A stretch of DNA of 64,000 bases from Lentimonas sp. CC4 (GTDB lineage Bacteria > Verrucomicrobiota > Verrucomicrobiia > Opitutales > Coraliomargaritaceae), in assembly GCF_902728235.1 (NCBI RefSeq), contig NZ_CACVBO010000002.1, forward strand, positions 124,001 through 188,000. The letters run 5' to 3'. The stretch's first letter is position 1, and the number at the start of each line of letters is the position of its first letter. The position numbers were made by a program, and so were the translations under genes. A model generated the notes under the pieces. It worked only from the letters and a program-made list of their open reading frames with translations. It was not told where the DNA came from and did no database searches. Below are positions 17,235 to 25,234 of the stretch, one piece after another.

Positions 17235-18746
17235 ATGCAATATAAACTCTTACTGACTCTAAGCTTGGCAGGTCTCACATCTGCTTTTGCAGAACAAACC
17301 GATTTGATCCAACCGATCGATGCGAATTGGGAGTCGCTGGCGGCGAACTATCAGGTGCCGGATTGGTTTGTCGATGGTAAGCTGGGGGTTTGGTTTCATT
17401 GGGGTATTCCTTCGTCGATCGATGATGGTCGTCCGCATGATGGCTCACACTATGGGGCTTGGATGTATGGCACTGAGGGGCAGTTGAGTGCTTCGAAGCA
17501 CCCGGAGGCAGTGCAGCGCCTTACGGATTGGCATGATACGCACTATGGGCCTCATGCAGAGTTTGGTTACGAAGATCTCATTCCCCGTTTTACGGCAGAC
17601 AATTGGGATCCGGATGCGTTGGTCGCATTAGTTAAGGACGTGGGTGCTCATTTCATCATGCCAGTGGCGACACATCATGATAATTTCGACATGTATGATT
17701 CCTCCCATCCTTGGAATTCCGTCGAAATGGGGCCGAAGCGCGACACGCTCCAAGAGTGGAAAGATGCCGCTACGAAATACGGTCTTAAGTTCGGGGTCTC
17801 GACGCACTTGTATTGGTCTCCTCGGTTCTTCAATTCCGCACGTCAATACCAAGAGCCTGGCACACTGGAGTGGAGTTTATTTAATATGGATTACGACCCA
17901 AAGGGTTATACCAAGCAGGACTCGTGGAACGAGCATTGGTATGAGCGCTGTTGGGAAGTGATCGAGAAATACGACCCTGATATGTTTAACAACGACTCGC
18001 CGTATCCCACCATCGGGACGGGGAAGGGACTCGGCATCAAGCTCTTCACTGATTACGTGAATAAGGATTTGCAGGAAAATGGCGGCAAGCAAGATGTCGT
18101 GCTCTCCTTTAAAAACGGCAGTGCCGACCGCCGCGCTTTTACTTATAATCTCGAGCGCGGCAGTGCTGCCGAGATCGAGATCGAGCCATGGATGTGGGCA
18201 ACTGATCTTTCTGGCACATGGTTTTACCGCGACGGGGCGACAAACCGGATGAGCATCCCGACCATGGTGGGCAACGCCATCGATTCGATTAGTAAGAATG
18301 GTGTAGTCATGCTTAACATCGCCCTGACAGGGGAAGGCTCGATCCCGGACAATCAGATGGAGTATTTGAATGCCTTCCGCGACCTCATGCACATCAATGG
18401 TGAAGGCATCTATGGTTCTCGCCCATGGAAAGTTTTCGGAGAAGGCCCTGTCGTCATTAAATTTGGTCGGGGCAATGAGAACCATACGGCATTCAGCCAG
18501 CAAGATATTCGCTTCACCACAAAAGACGGCGATCTTTACGCTTTTGTGCTCGTTCCACCCACTGAAGATATTGTGATTAAAACGCTAGCGAGTGGGGGAC
18601 TGCTTGAAGCATCAATCAAGGATGTAACCATGCTCGGCAGCGATGAGACGATCGCATGGGATCGCAACACAGACGGGCTTTCTATTAAGTTACCGAAGGA
18701 CTTGCCCGATTCACTTGTGACTGGCTTTAAGATTCGTCTGAAGTAG
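17235..18746 (+). CDS. GH29-type alpha-L-fucosidase, secreted
   Basis: The 503-residue protein starts with a signal peptide (MQYKLLLTLSLAGLTSAFA). The GH29 core is clear: LGVWFHWGIPSS near the N-terminus, FIMPVATHHDNFDMY, FGVSTHLYWSPRF, and KNGVVMLNIALTGEG towards the end of the barrel. The nucleophile Asp of GH29 probably lies in YDPDMFNNDSPYP, where the usual W-F-D-G is altered, so substrate preference may differ from classical members. It would release alpha-L-fucose from fucose-containing glycans. An upstream ATG 20 codons earlier is less likely because it would bury the signal peptide. Confidence 0.85.
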   Translation: MQYKLLLTLSLAGLTSAFAEQTDLIQPIDANWESLAANYQVPDWFVDGKLGVWFHWGIPSSIDDGRPHDGSHYGAWMYGTEGQLSASKHPEAVQRLTDWHDTHYGPHAEFGYEDLIPRFTADNWDPDALVALVKDVGAHFIMPVATHHDNFDMYDSSHPWNSVEMGPKRDTLQEWKDAATKYGLKFGVSTHLYWSPRFFNSARQYQEPGTLEWSLFNMDYDPKGYTKQDSWNEHWYERCWEVIEKYDPDMFNNDSPYPTIGTGKGLGIKLFTDYVNKDLQENGGKQDVVLSFKNGSADRRAFTYNLERGSAAEIEIEPWMWATDLSGTWFYRDGATNRMSIPTMVGNAIDSISKNGVVMLNIALTGEGSIPDNQMEYLNAFRDLMHINGEGIYGSRPWKVFGEGPVVIKFGRGNENHTAFSQQDIRFTTKDGDLYAFVLVPPTEDIVIKTLASGGLLEASIKDVTMLGSDETIAWDRNTDGLSIKLPKDLPDSLVTGFKIRLK

Positions 18747-18978
18747 CACGATTGGGCGAGAGGTTTCGGCGAAACGCACGGTGAGCGTATCGATCGCTTT
18801 TGCAGCGTTTGTTCTCTGCTTGAAATGACTTCGCAAGTATTTGGCTCTACGGGTGCAGGGGGATCCTGCTCAGGCAATTAATTTAATAATGTTATTGTTG
18901 ATAATCGCATAATATGTTGCACTTCAACTGTCTAACTTACAGTAGCCCCAAAATAAATACGAGAATACCCCTCCTCTT

Positions 18979-19737
18979 ATGAAAAAAATATTACCAACTG
19001 GTTTAATTTTTACCGTTGCATCGCTTGCGCTCGTCCAAGCCTCGAATGCCGCAGCAGTTCTTATCGATGAAGATTTTTCGACGATAAGCGTTACAAGTAG
19101 CAGTCGCTACTCTGATGGCAACGTCGGCGACTGGGTGTCGCGTTATAGTAACTGGTCAACCGCAGGAACGGGCGCTGCCCGAGCGCTGACCGCTGATTTG
19201 AGCCAAGGAAATAACGAAACTCCGGTCGAGCTTTTGTTTGCGGTGAGTGAATCGGACACGAGCCTGACGGAAATTTCGATTTCTTTCGACTACACAGTGC
19301 CAGCAGATGCGACTCTCTTTTTCTATGTAGCTGGATACGAAGGACCTTTGACGACTGGCCTTAGTGGCCGTTTGACTGGCACGGATGGCGAATATCAGCT
19401 TGGTGGCAGTGATGATTTTGACGGACATTTGGGGGCCGGTTACACTCTGCTAGGCGGTGCGACACCTACGGGGTTGGCTGCTACTGCGCTTGCGACATTA
19501 AGCAATGCTTCGAGCACGTTTAATCAGACCTACAATATCTCTGCTTTCGGTGGTGGAGGATTTAGCATCGCTGATTTTGATTACATGACCGTGGTCTTTG
19601 GAATCGACACGACATTAACGGCCGGATCGATTACGGTTGATAATTTCAACATGACCGCCATCCCCGAGCCAGGCACATACGCACTACTTGCTGGTTTGAC
19701 TGGACTGGTCTTCGTGATGGTTCGCCGTCGTCGATAA
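18979..19737 (+). CDS. PEP-CTERM surface protein, jelly-roll type domain
   Basis: The 252-residue protein has a signal peptide ending SNAAAV and a beta-rich domain (about 27-220). The C-terminus is a canonical PEP-CTERM sorting tail: [12 protein letters not shown], a hydrophobic segment and RRRR. An exosortase would cleave the tail and attach the protein to the exterior. It is a close paralogue of the 24355-25113 product; both contain [19 protein letters not shown]. The fold resembles the extra domain of the large sulfatase at 25235, so glycan binding is a reasonable guess. The ATG follows a purine-poor leader. Confidence 0.8.
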   Translation: MKKILPTGLIFTVASLALVQASNAAAVLIDEDFSTISVTSSSRYSDGNVGDWVSRYSNWSTAGTGAARALTADLSQGNNETPVELLFAVSESDTSLTEISISFDYTVPADATLFFYVAGYEGPLTTGLSGRLTGTDGEYQLGGSDDFDGHLGAGYTLLGGATPTGLAATALATLSNASSTFNQTYNISAFGGGGFSIADFDYMTVVFGIDTTLTAGSITVDNFNMTAIPEPGTYALLAGLTGLVFVMVRRRR

Positions 19738-19769
19738 GAGGCTCTTTTCCGGAGCTCTATCATTTCATT

Positions 19770-19807
19770 CAATCCCGTCCACCTTTTGGTGCGGCGGGAT
19801 TCTTTGT
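19770..19807 (+). terminator. intrinsic terminator after the PEP-CTERM gene
   Basis: AATCCCG...ACC-TTTT-GGT...CGGGATT forms a stem followed by TCTTTG, 33 bp after the stop codon. Confidence 0.6.
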
Positions 19808-19945
19808 ATCTAAAAGTGCTTTTAAAAATGAGGCGGATTCTCTATGCGATCGGCTGAAAACAGCGATCAACCTAGAAAGAGTAGTCAGAAAACAGATGAC
19901 AGAGGGCAGTTTTGAGATTCAGCGAGTTATGGACTTTCGCGCTTC

Positions 19946-19995
19946 GCCTTCCGAGCGCAGCGACACTCAACCGAAGGGCGAAGCCAAATGGCGAG
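19946..19995 (+). repeat. short dispersed hairpin repeat, copy 2 (shortened)
   Basis: It shares CCGAGCGCAGCGACAC and CAACCGAAGGGCGAAGCC with the copies at 7132 and 33258 but lacks the central TTATTATGC part. Degenerate TTCTGAC-like heptamers flank it. Confidence 0.65.
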
Positions 19996-20099
19996 GGGCA
20001 ATATTGCTTTAAGTGCCTAATCCTCAGCGACTGGCTTCTGTTCTCTGACCTCCGACTTCTGGATTTAGTATCAACAATGCACCGATGGATGTGCATCAA

Positions 20100-20756
20100 T
20101 CACTTTAAAATGTTTTTTTTGTATGCGACGCCGATCGCTTGTGGAGCGTTGGCTACGCCTAGCTTCTCGTAGATGTTTCTGATGTGAGCAGCTACGGTGA
20201 AGAAGCTCAGGTTGAGCTTCGCCGCGATTTCTTTTTTCACGAGTCCGTCAGCGATTAGGTTCAGCACCTCAATTTCTCTTTCACTGAGCGTCTCAGTGTC
20301 TGCGGGGGCGCCTTTCTTGTGCTTAAAATGATTGAGCAGGTATTTGGCCATCTCAGGATGGAGGATGGAGCCTCCATCGGCAACCGCTTGGATGCCATTT
20401 AGGATGTCCTCTACGGAAGATGACTTAAGGAGGTAGCCTGCAGCGCCTTGAGATATGGCACTGAGAAGATCGTCTTCTCGATTAGATTGTGTGAGGACGA
20501 TGATTTTAGCGTCGGGCGCATGCTGCAGTAAGGAAGCCATCGCATCGAGACCAGAGGCTCCAGGTAACTGAAGATCCAACAAAATGAGGTTGATGGTCTT
20601 GGGGTTCGCCGCCAAGTAACTGATCCCGCGTTCAGCCGTGCCAGCCATACTTACCAATTCCATGTTGGGAGTGTGCTTGATAACTCGCTCCAAGACACTT
20701 CTGTATTCTTGGTTGTCTTCGACTAGCATTATTCGGATGAGGGCTTCTAGCTTCAT
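20100..20756 (-). CDS. NarL/FixJ-family response regulator (system 2)
   Basis: The 218-residue paralogue of the other two regulators in this window has a receiver domain (EDN, LLLDLQLPG, VLTQSN, YLLKSS) and a LuxR-type HTH starting LSEREIEVLNLIADGLVKKEI. Its ATG begins one base after the stop of the kinase gene, so the pair is one transcript. The palindrome ATAGAAC-N4-GTTCTAT found before the kinase and before two PEP-CTERM genes is its most likely operator. Confidence 0.9.
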   Translation of the reverse strand: MKLEALIRIMLVEDNQEYRSVLERVIKHTPNMELVSMAGTAERGISYLAANPKTINLILLDLQLPGASGLDAMASLLQHAPDAKIIVLTQSNREDDLLSAISQGAAGYLLKSSSVEDILNGIQAVADGGSILHPEMAKYLLNHFKHKKGAPADTETLSEREIEVLNLIADGLVKKEIAAKLNLSFFTVAAHIRNIYEKLGVANAPQAIGVAYKKNILK

Positions 20757-20757
20757 A

Positions 20758-22740
20758 TTAAGTGCGGTTGAAAATCGAAATCGAAGGGCGGACTTGTAGC
20801 AGGATGTGGGTGCCAGTGGCGCTATCGGACTTCACGGTCACTGTTGCTTTGAGTAGGCGTGCTCTGCGCTTGAGTGATTTGGGTAGACCGTCAGAGAAGC
20901 TGCCAGAGAGGCCACAGCCATTGTCTTTGATTGATAATTGGATGCCTTTATTCGTCGATTCCAGCTTGATCTCGCATCGAGTGGCATCGGCGTGTCGGCT
21001 GATATTCACAAGGCTCTCCTTGAAGAATAGGTAGAGATCGACTCGTCTACGTGCTGCTAATAATTCAAGGGCGTCTTCGCCATCGACTTCAAAGGTATAG
21101 TCGATGCCAATTAGGATACTTTTAGCGACGCGGCGCATATCGTTCACCAAATGGGCACTTAGTATGCCTTGTTGCATGTCAGTGCAGTGCCGTATGGATT
21201 GGCCTGTGCGTTCGGTGGTCGCTCGAATCTCGTCCACAGTCTCAGAGAGTTGCTCGGGTTCGTTGAGCATGTTCTTGGCTAAGTCACCGAGTAGGCCGAT
21301 CGCATGGATATTGGCTCCGAGTTCATCGTGTAGGTCGGCAGCAAATCGTTCGCGGATATGAGCGATTTGTCTTTGATGAGTGATGCGGTAAAGCAGGAAG
21401 GCGATGATGATGCAAAAGGCGGCAACTGGTAGTAGCCATGCGATCAGCGCCAAGTTACGTTTTTGGCCAGCATAACGCGCCTTCAAAAGGGACTCAATGG
21501 TTACGAGTTCGGTTTCCAATTGTTCGCGACGTGCGAGTTGTTGCATCCATGCGAGCGGTGGCAGGATGTTGCCATAATAGTTCAACCCATCCGTTAACGT
21601 GGTGAAGGATCTGATGGGGTTACGAATCTCGAAATTCGCACTGACAGGCTTATGTTTTGCGACATTGACCCCGTCCGCGAAGATTTCAATTTCTGCGAAA
21701 CCGAACATAGCTTTCTGTGTGCCGTGCGTCTCGTAGGCATTGGGCTCGAGCTCGGTTACTTTAATGTAGCGGCATTGAGTCTTATTGAGCGCTCGATGGA
21801 TGATGGGGCCACACTCATGGATGGAGCTATAGTCATCGACCAGCAGTAGTGTCGCGTCTGAGAAATCTTCTTTGTCAGCGCCTTCGACTTGAATTTTTTC
21901 TGGAGTGCCAAGATTTTTGGCAAAGCCTTGGGGCACGGTATCGCTGAGTTCGACTGAATGTAGACGAATGGAGTCCACTGTGCAGCTGCGTTCTAAGTCG
22001 ATCGTGATTGTATTGACCTGGTCACTACTGGTCGGAGTGATCATCGCGATGCTGGATTCACTCTTCGCGCCATCCATCAGGTAGGGAAGGTCGCCATCGA
22101 CCGCAAAACGAGGTTGCCGATGTGGTGCGGTTGACATCTCAGGGGTTAGACTGCTCACCGGTTTGCGAAGCGCGACATTTTCGCGACCGCTGAACACCAT
22201 AAACTCGGAGAGCTCTAGGTAGTAGTTGTTATCAAATGTGTTACGCGAGAGTTCGACGGTTTCGATCCGCACCCATGAGGCCATCGTTGGCGGAATTGAG
22301 ATTACCCTTGGGGCGATGCTGATGAGTTGCTCGTCGGTTTCTTCAACCGTCGCTAGTAATATCTCATCTCCACCTTCAGGAGGCACTGCAAACAATCTGA
22401 ATTCCTTAGGAAACCCGTTGGCACGGAAACCGTTTACTTTGTCGCGTGTAATCGAGGGAACAATAATTATTTGGTCGATCAATGCTGGCTCTCGTAGCTC
22501 AACCTGTAGCCACTGCTGCTGTCTCGGCTCAGTGAAATAATCGGACCGAAAGCCAGTCGCACCGACTCCGCTGCGAAATCTAAATTGTGCTAGGTTGCCT
22601 AATTCAATACGGATGGATGCCGCGCGTTGTTCTAGCTCATCTGTGCTAAGAGTCTCCAGGTTCACCGAAGCACTTGCCTGGGTGAAAGGTAGGAGGCTCA
22701 GCGCAAACAGAAACAGTAGCTGGCTATAAAGCGGCGGCAT
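20758..22740 (-). CDS. sensor histidine kinase with two discoidin-like periplasmic domains (system 2)
   Basis: The 660-residue kinase has the same architecture as the other two: a signal peptide (LLFLFALSLLPFTQASA), two discoidin-like domains (the first with SGVGATGFRSDYF, each closing with VALRKPV or VAKHKPV), and a membrane segment at about 428-450. The H box ADLHDELGANIHAIG is near residue 470, followed by HATPase motifs (NISRHADAT, KDNGCGL). It is divergent from a PEP-CTERM gene. The operator-like palindrome at 22847 lies 107 bp before its ATG, which suggests autoregulation. Confidence 0.85.
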   Translation of the reverse strand: MPPLYSQLLFLFALSLLPFTQASASVNLETLSTDELEQRAASIRIELGNLAQFRFRSGVGATGFRSDYFTEPRQQQWLQVELREPALIDQIIIVPSITRDKVNGFRANGFPKEFRLFAVPPEGGDEILLATVEETDEQLISIAPRVISIPPTMASWVRIETVELSRNTFDNNYYLELSEFMVFSGRENVALRKPVSSLTPEMSTAPHRQPRFAVDGDLPYLMDGAKSESSIAMITPTSSDQVNTITIDLERSCTVDSIRLHSVELSDTVPQGFAKNLGTPEKIQVEGADKEDFSDATLLLVDDYSSIHECGPIIHRALNKTQCRYIKVTELEPNAYETHGTQKAMFGFAEIEIFADGVNVAKHKPVSANFEIRNPIRSFTTLTDGLNYYGNILPPLAWMQQLARREQLETELVTIESLLKARYAGQKRNLALIAWLLPVAAFCIIIAFLLYRITHQRQIAHIRERFAADLHDELGANIHAIGLLGDLAKNMLNEPEQLSETVDEIRATTERTGQSIRHCTDMQQGILSAHLVNDMRRVAKSILIGIDYTFEVDGEDALELLAARRRVDLYLFFKESLVNISRHADATRCEIKLESTNKGIQLSIKDNGCGLSGSFSDGLPKSLKRRARLLKATVTVKSDSATGTHILLQVRPSISIFNRT

Positions 22741-22846
22741 CGACAGAATTTGGAGAGGAAAAGTGCGTGGATCGGAAAGGGGGAGGAGAGTCTGTAATCT
22801 CTATTCGAAGTGCCGTGTATGCAAACTTCAATCATGAACTCTTATA

Positions 22847-22864
22847 ATAGAACAAACGTTCTAT
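22847..22864. promoter_or_regulatory. operator-like palindrome upstream of kinase 2
   Basis: ATAGAAC, spacer AAAC, GTTCTAT. It lies 107 bp upstream of the kinase ATG at 22740 (minus strand). The same palindrome occurs before two PEP-CTERM genes. Confidence 0.6.
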
Positions 22865-23080
22865 GGACGAATAAGTATATCAGTATTAATACTCACTGCG
22901 ACCGTATTATTCCAACTTACCGTGCCATCTGAATTTTATCGGGTTTTAGGCATTCCCCAAGAATACTTGGAGATTATTCCAAGCGACGGAGAGGCAACAC
23001 AGAACCTTTCTGATACGACGACTGCCTGATGCCGCCAGTGAGTGAAGATGACCTTCGAATTGAGGCGAAGTAACTACCGT

Positions 23081-23120
23081 AAAACCTGTCTATAGAACAT
23101 ACGTTCTATAGACAGGTTTT
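23081..23120. promoter_or_regulatory. extended operator-like palindrome before a PEP-CTERM gene
   Basis: AAAACCTGTCTATAGAAC, spacer ATAC, then the exact reverse complement: an 18-bp perfect dyad. Its core matches the palindromes at 22847 and 24232. The core ends 103 bp before the ATG at 23212. Because of its length it could also act as a terminator. Confidence 0.6.
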
Positions 23121-23211
23121 CTGTAAAAGGATAGACTGTTGAGCTGTTGATATGAACGCCCCGTGTGTGGTCGTCGCCATGACTTGCAGGATCAACGCAC
23201 TAGCAATCGCC

Positions 23212-24027
23212 ATGAAAATGTCCGTCCCACTCTTATCCCTTTCAGCTGTGTGCTTATGTGCTGCAGTATCATCTCATGCTGCAGTGACCCTGATCGATGA
23301 CAATTTTGCCTCTGGCAGTGTGTCTTCCAGTGGAACCGTATTTTCGGAAGTGGGTAATGGCTGGGTTCAAACGGGTGGAACCTGGGAGATTTCAGGCGGA
23401 GCCTTGACCAATACATCGATCGACGTGGATGCCGGTGATCGTGGTGTTGCATATATGATTGATTTGTCCGACTTGGGACTGACTGCGAGTGATACTGTGC
23501 TCAGTATTTCGTTTGATTTCACAGCTCAAGGAAGTGATGGGCTATATCTCAATATTTTTGGTTATAATACGACGGTGAACGCCGCGAGAGGTGGCTCTCA
23601 TATGATTAATGCCGGAGCGACCAATGGGAACGCATGGACAAGTGGGCGCGGTGTGGATACAAACACCCCCGCGAGTGATAAATGGGCCATCACCAATTTT
23701 GTGACTGGTGCCGCGCAAGGTGTCGATGAGCCGAATCGTGGTGATGCTATTTCTGCGTTTTCATTTGGTGGAACTGCAGCAGGCAGTGTATCACAACGCT
23801 TTGATCTGTCGACGATCACCAGTGGCGGGGCGACCAATATTGCGGGATATGATTACTTAGTCCTCTGTATTACTAGAGTCGTGCCAGTGGGACTGACGGC
23901 CGATTCGGTAACGATTGATAATGTCAAGCTAGTCACGATTCCAGAGCATGGAGCCTACGCGCTGCTGGCAGGATTGACTGGGTTGTTATCCGTTCTCGGC
24001 CGTCGTCGCTACTCATCGTTGTTTTAA
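23212..24027 (+). CDS. PEP-CTERM-like surface protein with altered sorting motif
   Basis: The 271-residue protein has a signal peptide ending SSHAAV and a beta-rich domain (about 25-235). The tail is [17 protein letters not shown] then RRRYSSLF, so the sorting motif reads PEH instead of PEP. The block HMINAGATNGNAW matches SMINDGASNGNAW in the sulfatase at 25235, and GYDYLVLCITR matches its AYDYLVLGFTR. The standalone protein and the sulfatase domain are therefore homologous. It is divergent from kinase 2. The ATG at 23212 is preferred (signal peptide); earlier ATGs at 23152 and 23179 are in frame. Confidence 0.75.
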   Translation: MKMSVPLLSLSAVCLCAAVSSHAAVTLIDDNFASGSVSSSGTVFSEVGNGWVQTGGTWEISGGALTNTSIDVDAGDRGVAYMIDLSDLGLTASDTVLSISFDFTAQGSDGLYLNIFGYNTTVNAARGGSHMINAGATNGNAWTSGRGVDTNTPASDKWAITNFVTGAAQGVDEPNRGDAISAFSFGGTAAGSVSQRFDLSTITSGGATNIAGYDYLVLCITRVVPVGLTADSVTIDNVKLVTIPEHGAYALLAGLTGLLSVLGRRRYSSLF

Positions 24028-24035
24028 GGGATAAA

Positions 24036-24077
24036 AAAACGCCGGTGCGCAGTGGTCTCCCTGTCGGCTTTTTGTCG
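24036..24077 (+). terminator. possible terminator
   Basis: GCCGGTGCGC...TGTCGGCTTTTTG has a short GCCG/CGGC stem followed by a T run. It is weak by eye. Confidence 0.35.
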
Positions 24078-24231
24078 ATCACATACGAAGGGCAACGAAT
24101 GCTGCAAGTCCATTGGACTTTGATCGTTAGCGTCCTATCGATTGAACCCAGATTACGAATGGCGTGCAGGACGCCACCTCAACCTGTTTTGAGCCCCCAT
24201 GCATCCTATGAATCGCGAAAAACAAGTCAGA

Positions 24232-24249
24232 ATAGAACATACGTTCTAT
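24232..24249. promoter_or_regulatory. operator-like palindrome before a PEP-CTERM gene
   Basis: ATAGAAC, spacer ATAC, GTTCTAT. It lies 106 bp before the ATG at 24355 and is identical in its core to 23092-23109. Confidence 0.6.
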
Positions 24250-24354
24250 AGACGTATATTTTCAATAATGTTATTATGTAACAGTCGTATGAGAAAGCCG
24301 TCTCAGAGTGTCTCACTCCTACTTAATACACGAATAACAATAACGAAAAACCTT

Positions 24355-25113
24355 ATGAAAAAAAATATCCCAACCTGCATAATGTTCGCCGCTGCTTCGC
24401 TCGCGCTGGTTCAAGTCTCGAATGCCGCAGCCGTTCTTATCGATGATGATTTTTCATCTTCAAACGTTACTTCTGGCATTCGCTACTATGAGGCCGATGT
24501 CGGCGACTGGGTGTCACGTTATGATAACTGGAACACCACAGGAACGGACGCTGCACGAGCGCTGACCGCTGATTTGAGTCAGGGAAATAATGAAACTCCG
24601 GTCGAGCTTTTGTTTTCGGTGAGTGAGTCGGACACGAGCTTGACGGAAATCTCGATTTCTTTCGACTACACAGTGCCTGATGATGCCACTCTCTATTTCT
24701 ATGTAGCCGGATACGAAGGGCCTCTTACGTCAGGTCTTCAATCTCGTCTGACTGGCACGAATGGCTCATATCTGACTACTTCCGCTGATGACTTTAACGG
24801 GCATTTGGGAACTGGTTACCTCTTGGGAACCGGCGGGACGCCTACAGGGGGTATTGGGACAGCGCTTGCGTCATTAACCAATATTTCGGGCACGTTTAGT
24901 CAGACCTACGACATCTCTGGTTTCGGTAGTGGTGGATTTAACATCACGGATTTTGATTACATGACCGTCGTCTTCGGAGTAGACACGACATTAACGAGTG
25001 GGTCGATTACGGTTGATAATTTCAATCTGACAGCCATCCCCGAGCCAGGCACTTACGCACTGCTCGCTGGTTTGACTGGACTGGTTGCAGTGATGGTGCG
25101 CCGTCGCCGATAG
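24355..25113 (+). CDS. PEP-CTERM surface protein, paralogue of the 18979 gene
   Basis: The 252-residue protein has a signal peptide ending SNAAAV, a beta-rich domain and a canonical tail [12 protein letters not shown] with RRRR at the end. It is collinear with the 18979-19737 product over its whole length, with long identical blocks at protein and DNA level, so the two arose by recent duplication; an inverted two-component operon and another PEP-CTERM gene now lie between them. The ATG at 24355 is chosen because the signal peptide begins there and it matches the paralogue's start; an upstream frame of 52 codons is not credible. A T-rich terminator follows. Confidence 0.8.
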   Translation: MKKNIPTCIMFAAASLALVQVSNAAAVLIDDDFSSSNVTSGIRYYEADVGDWVSRYDNWNTTGTDAARALTADLSQGNNETPVELLFSVSESDTSLTEISISFDYTVPDDATLYFYVAGYEGPLTSGLQSRLTGTNGSYLTTSADDFNGHLGTGYLLGTGGTPTGGIGTALASLTNISGTFSQTYDISGFGSGGFNITDFDYMTVVFGVDTTLTSGSITVDNFNLTAIPEPGTYALLAGLTGLVAVMVRRRR

Positions 25114-25136
25114 ACTGCTCATTCATTCTTTTACTT

Positions 25137-25171
25137 AGCCAGTGTATGTTTTCATGCACTGGCTTTTTTGT
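25137..25171 (+). terminator. intrinsic terminator
   Basis: AGCCAGTG.ATG-TTTT-CATGCACTGGCT followed by TTTTTG is a strong stem with a T run, 24 bp after the PEP-CTERM stop. Confidence 0.8.
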
Positions 25172-25234
25172 TCCTCTTGTGATCTCAGGCTACCAGCCCG
25201 AACCTTTAAGCTTTAGCATCGTCTAAACTCATTA

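Noticed and set aside
14000-17235. A common operator for system 1
   Set aside because: TTCAA-AAC-TTGAA at 14018-14030 precedes kinase 1, but no convincing second copy occurs before the fucosidase or PEP-CTERM gene; a shared GAAATAT is too short.
17877-18503. 208-residue minus-strand frame inside the GH29 gene
   Set aside because: It is antisense to a clear GH29 coding region, with no family pattern of its own.
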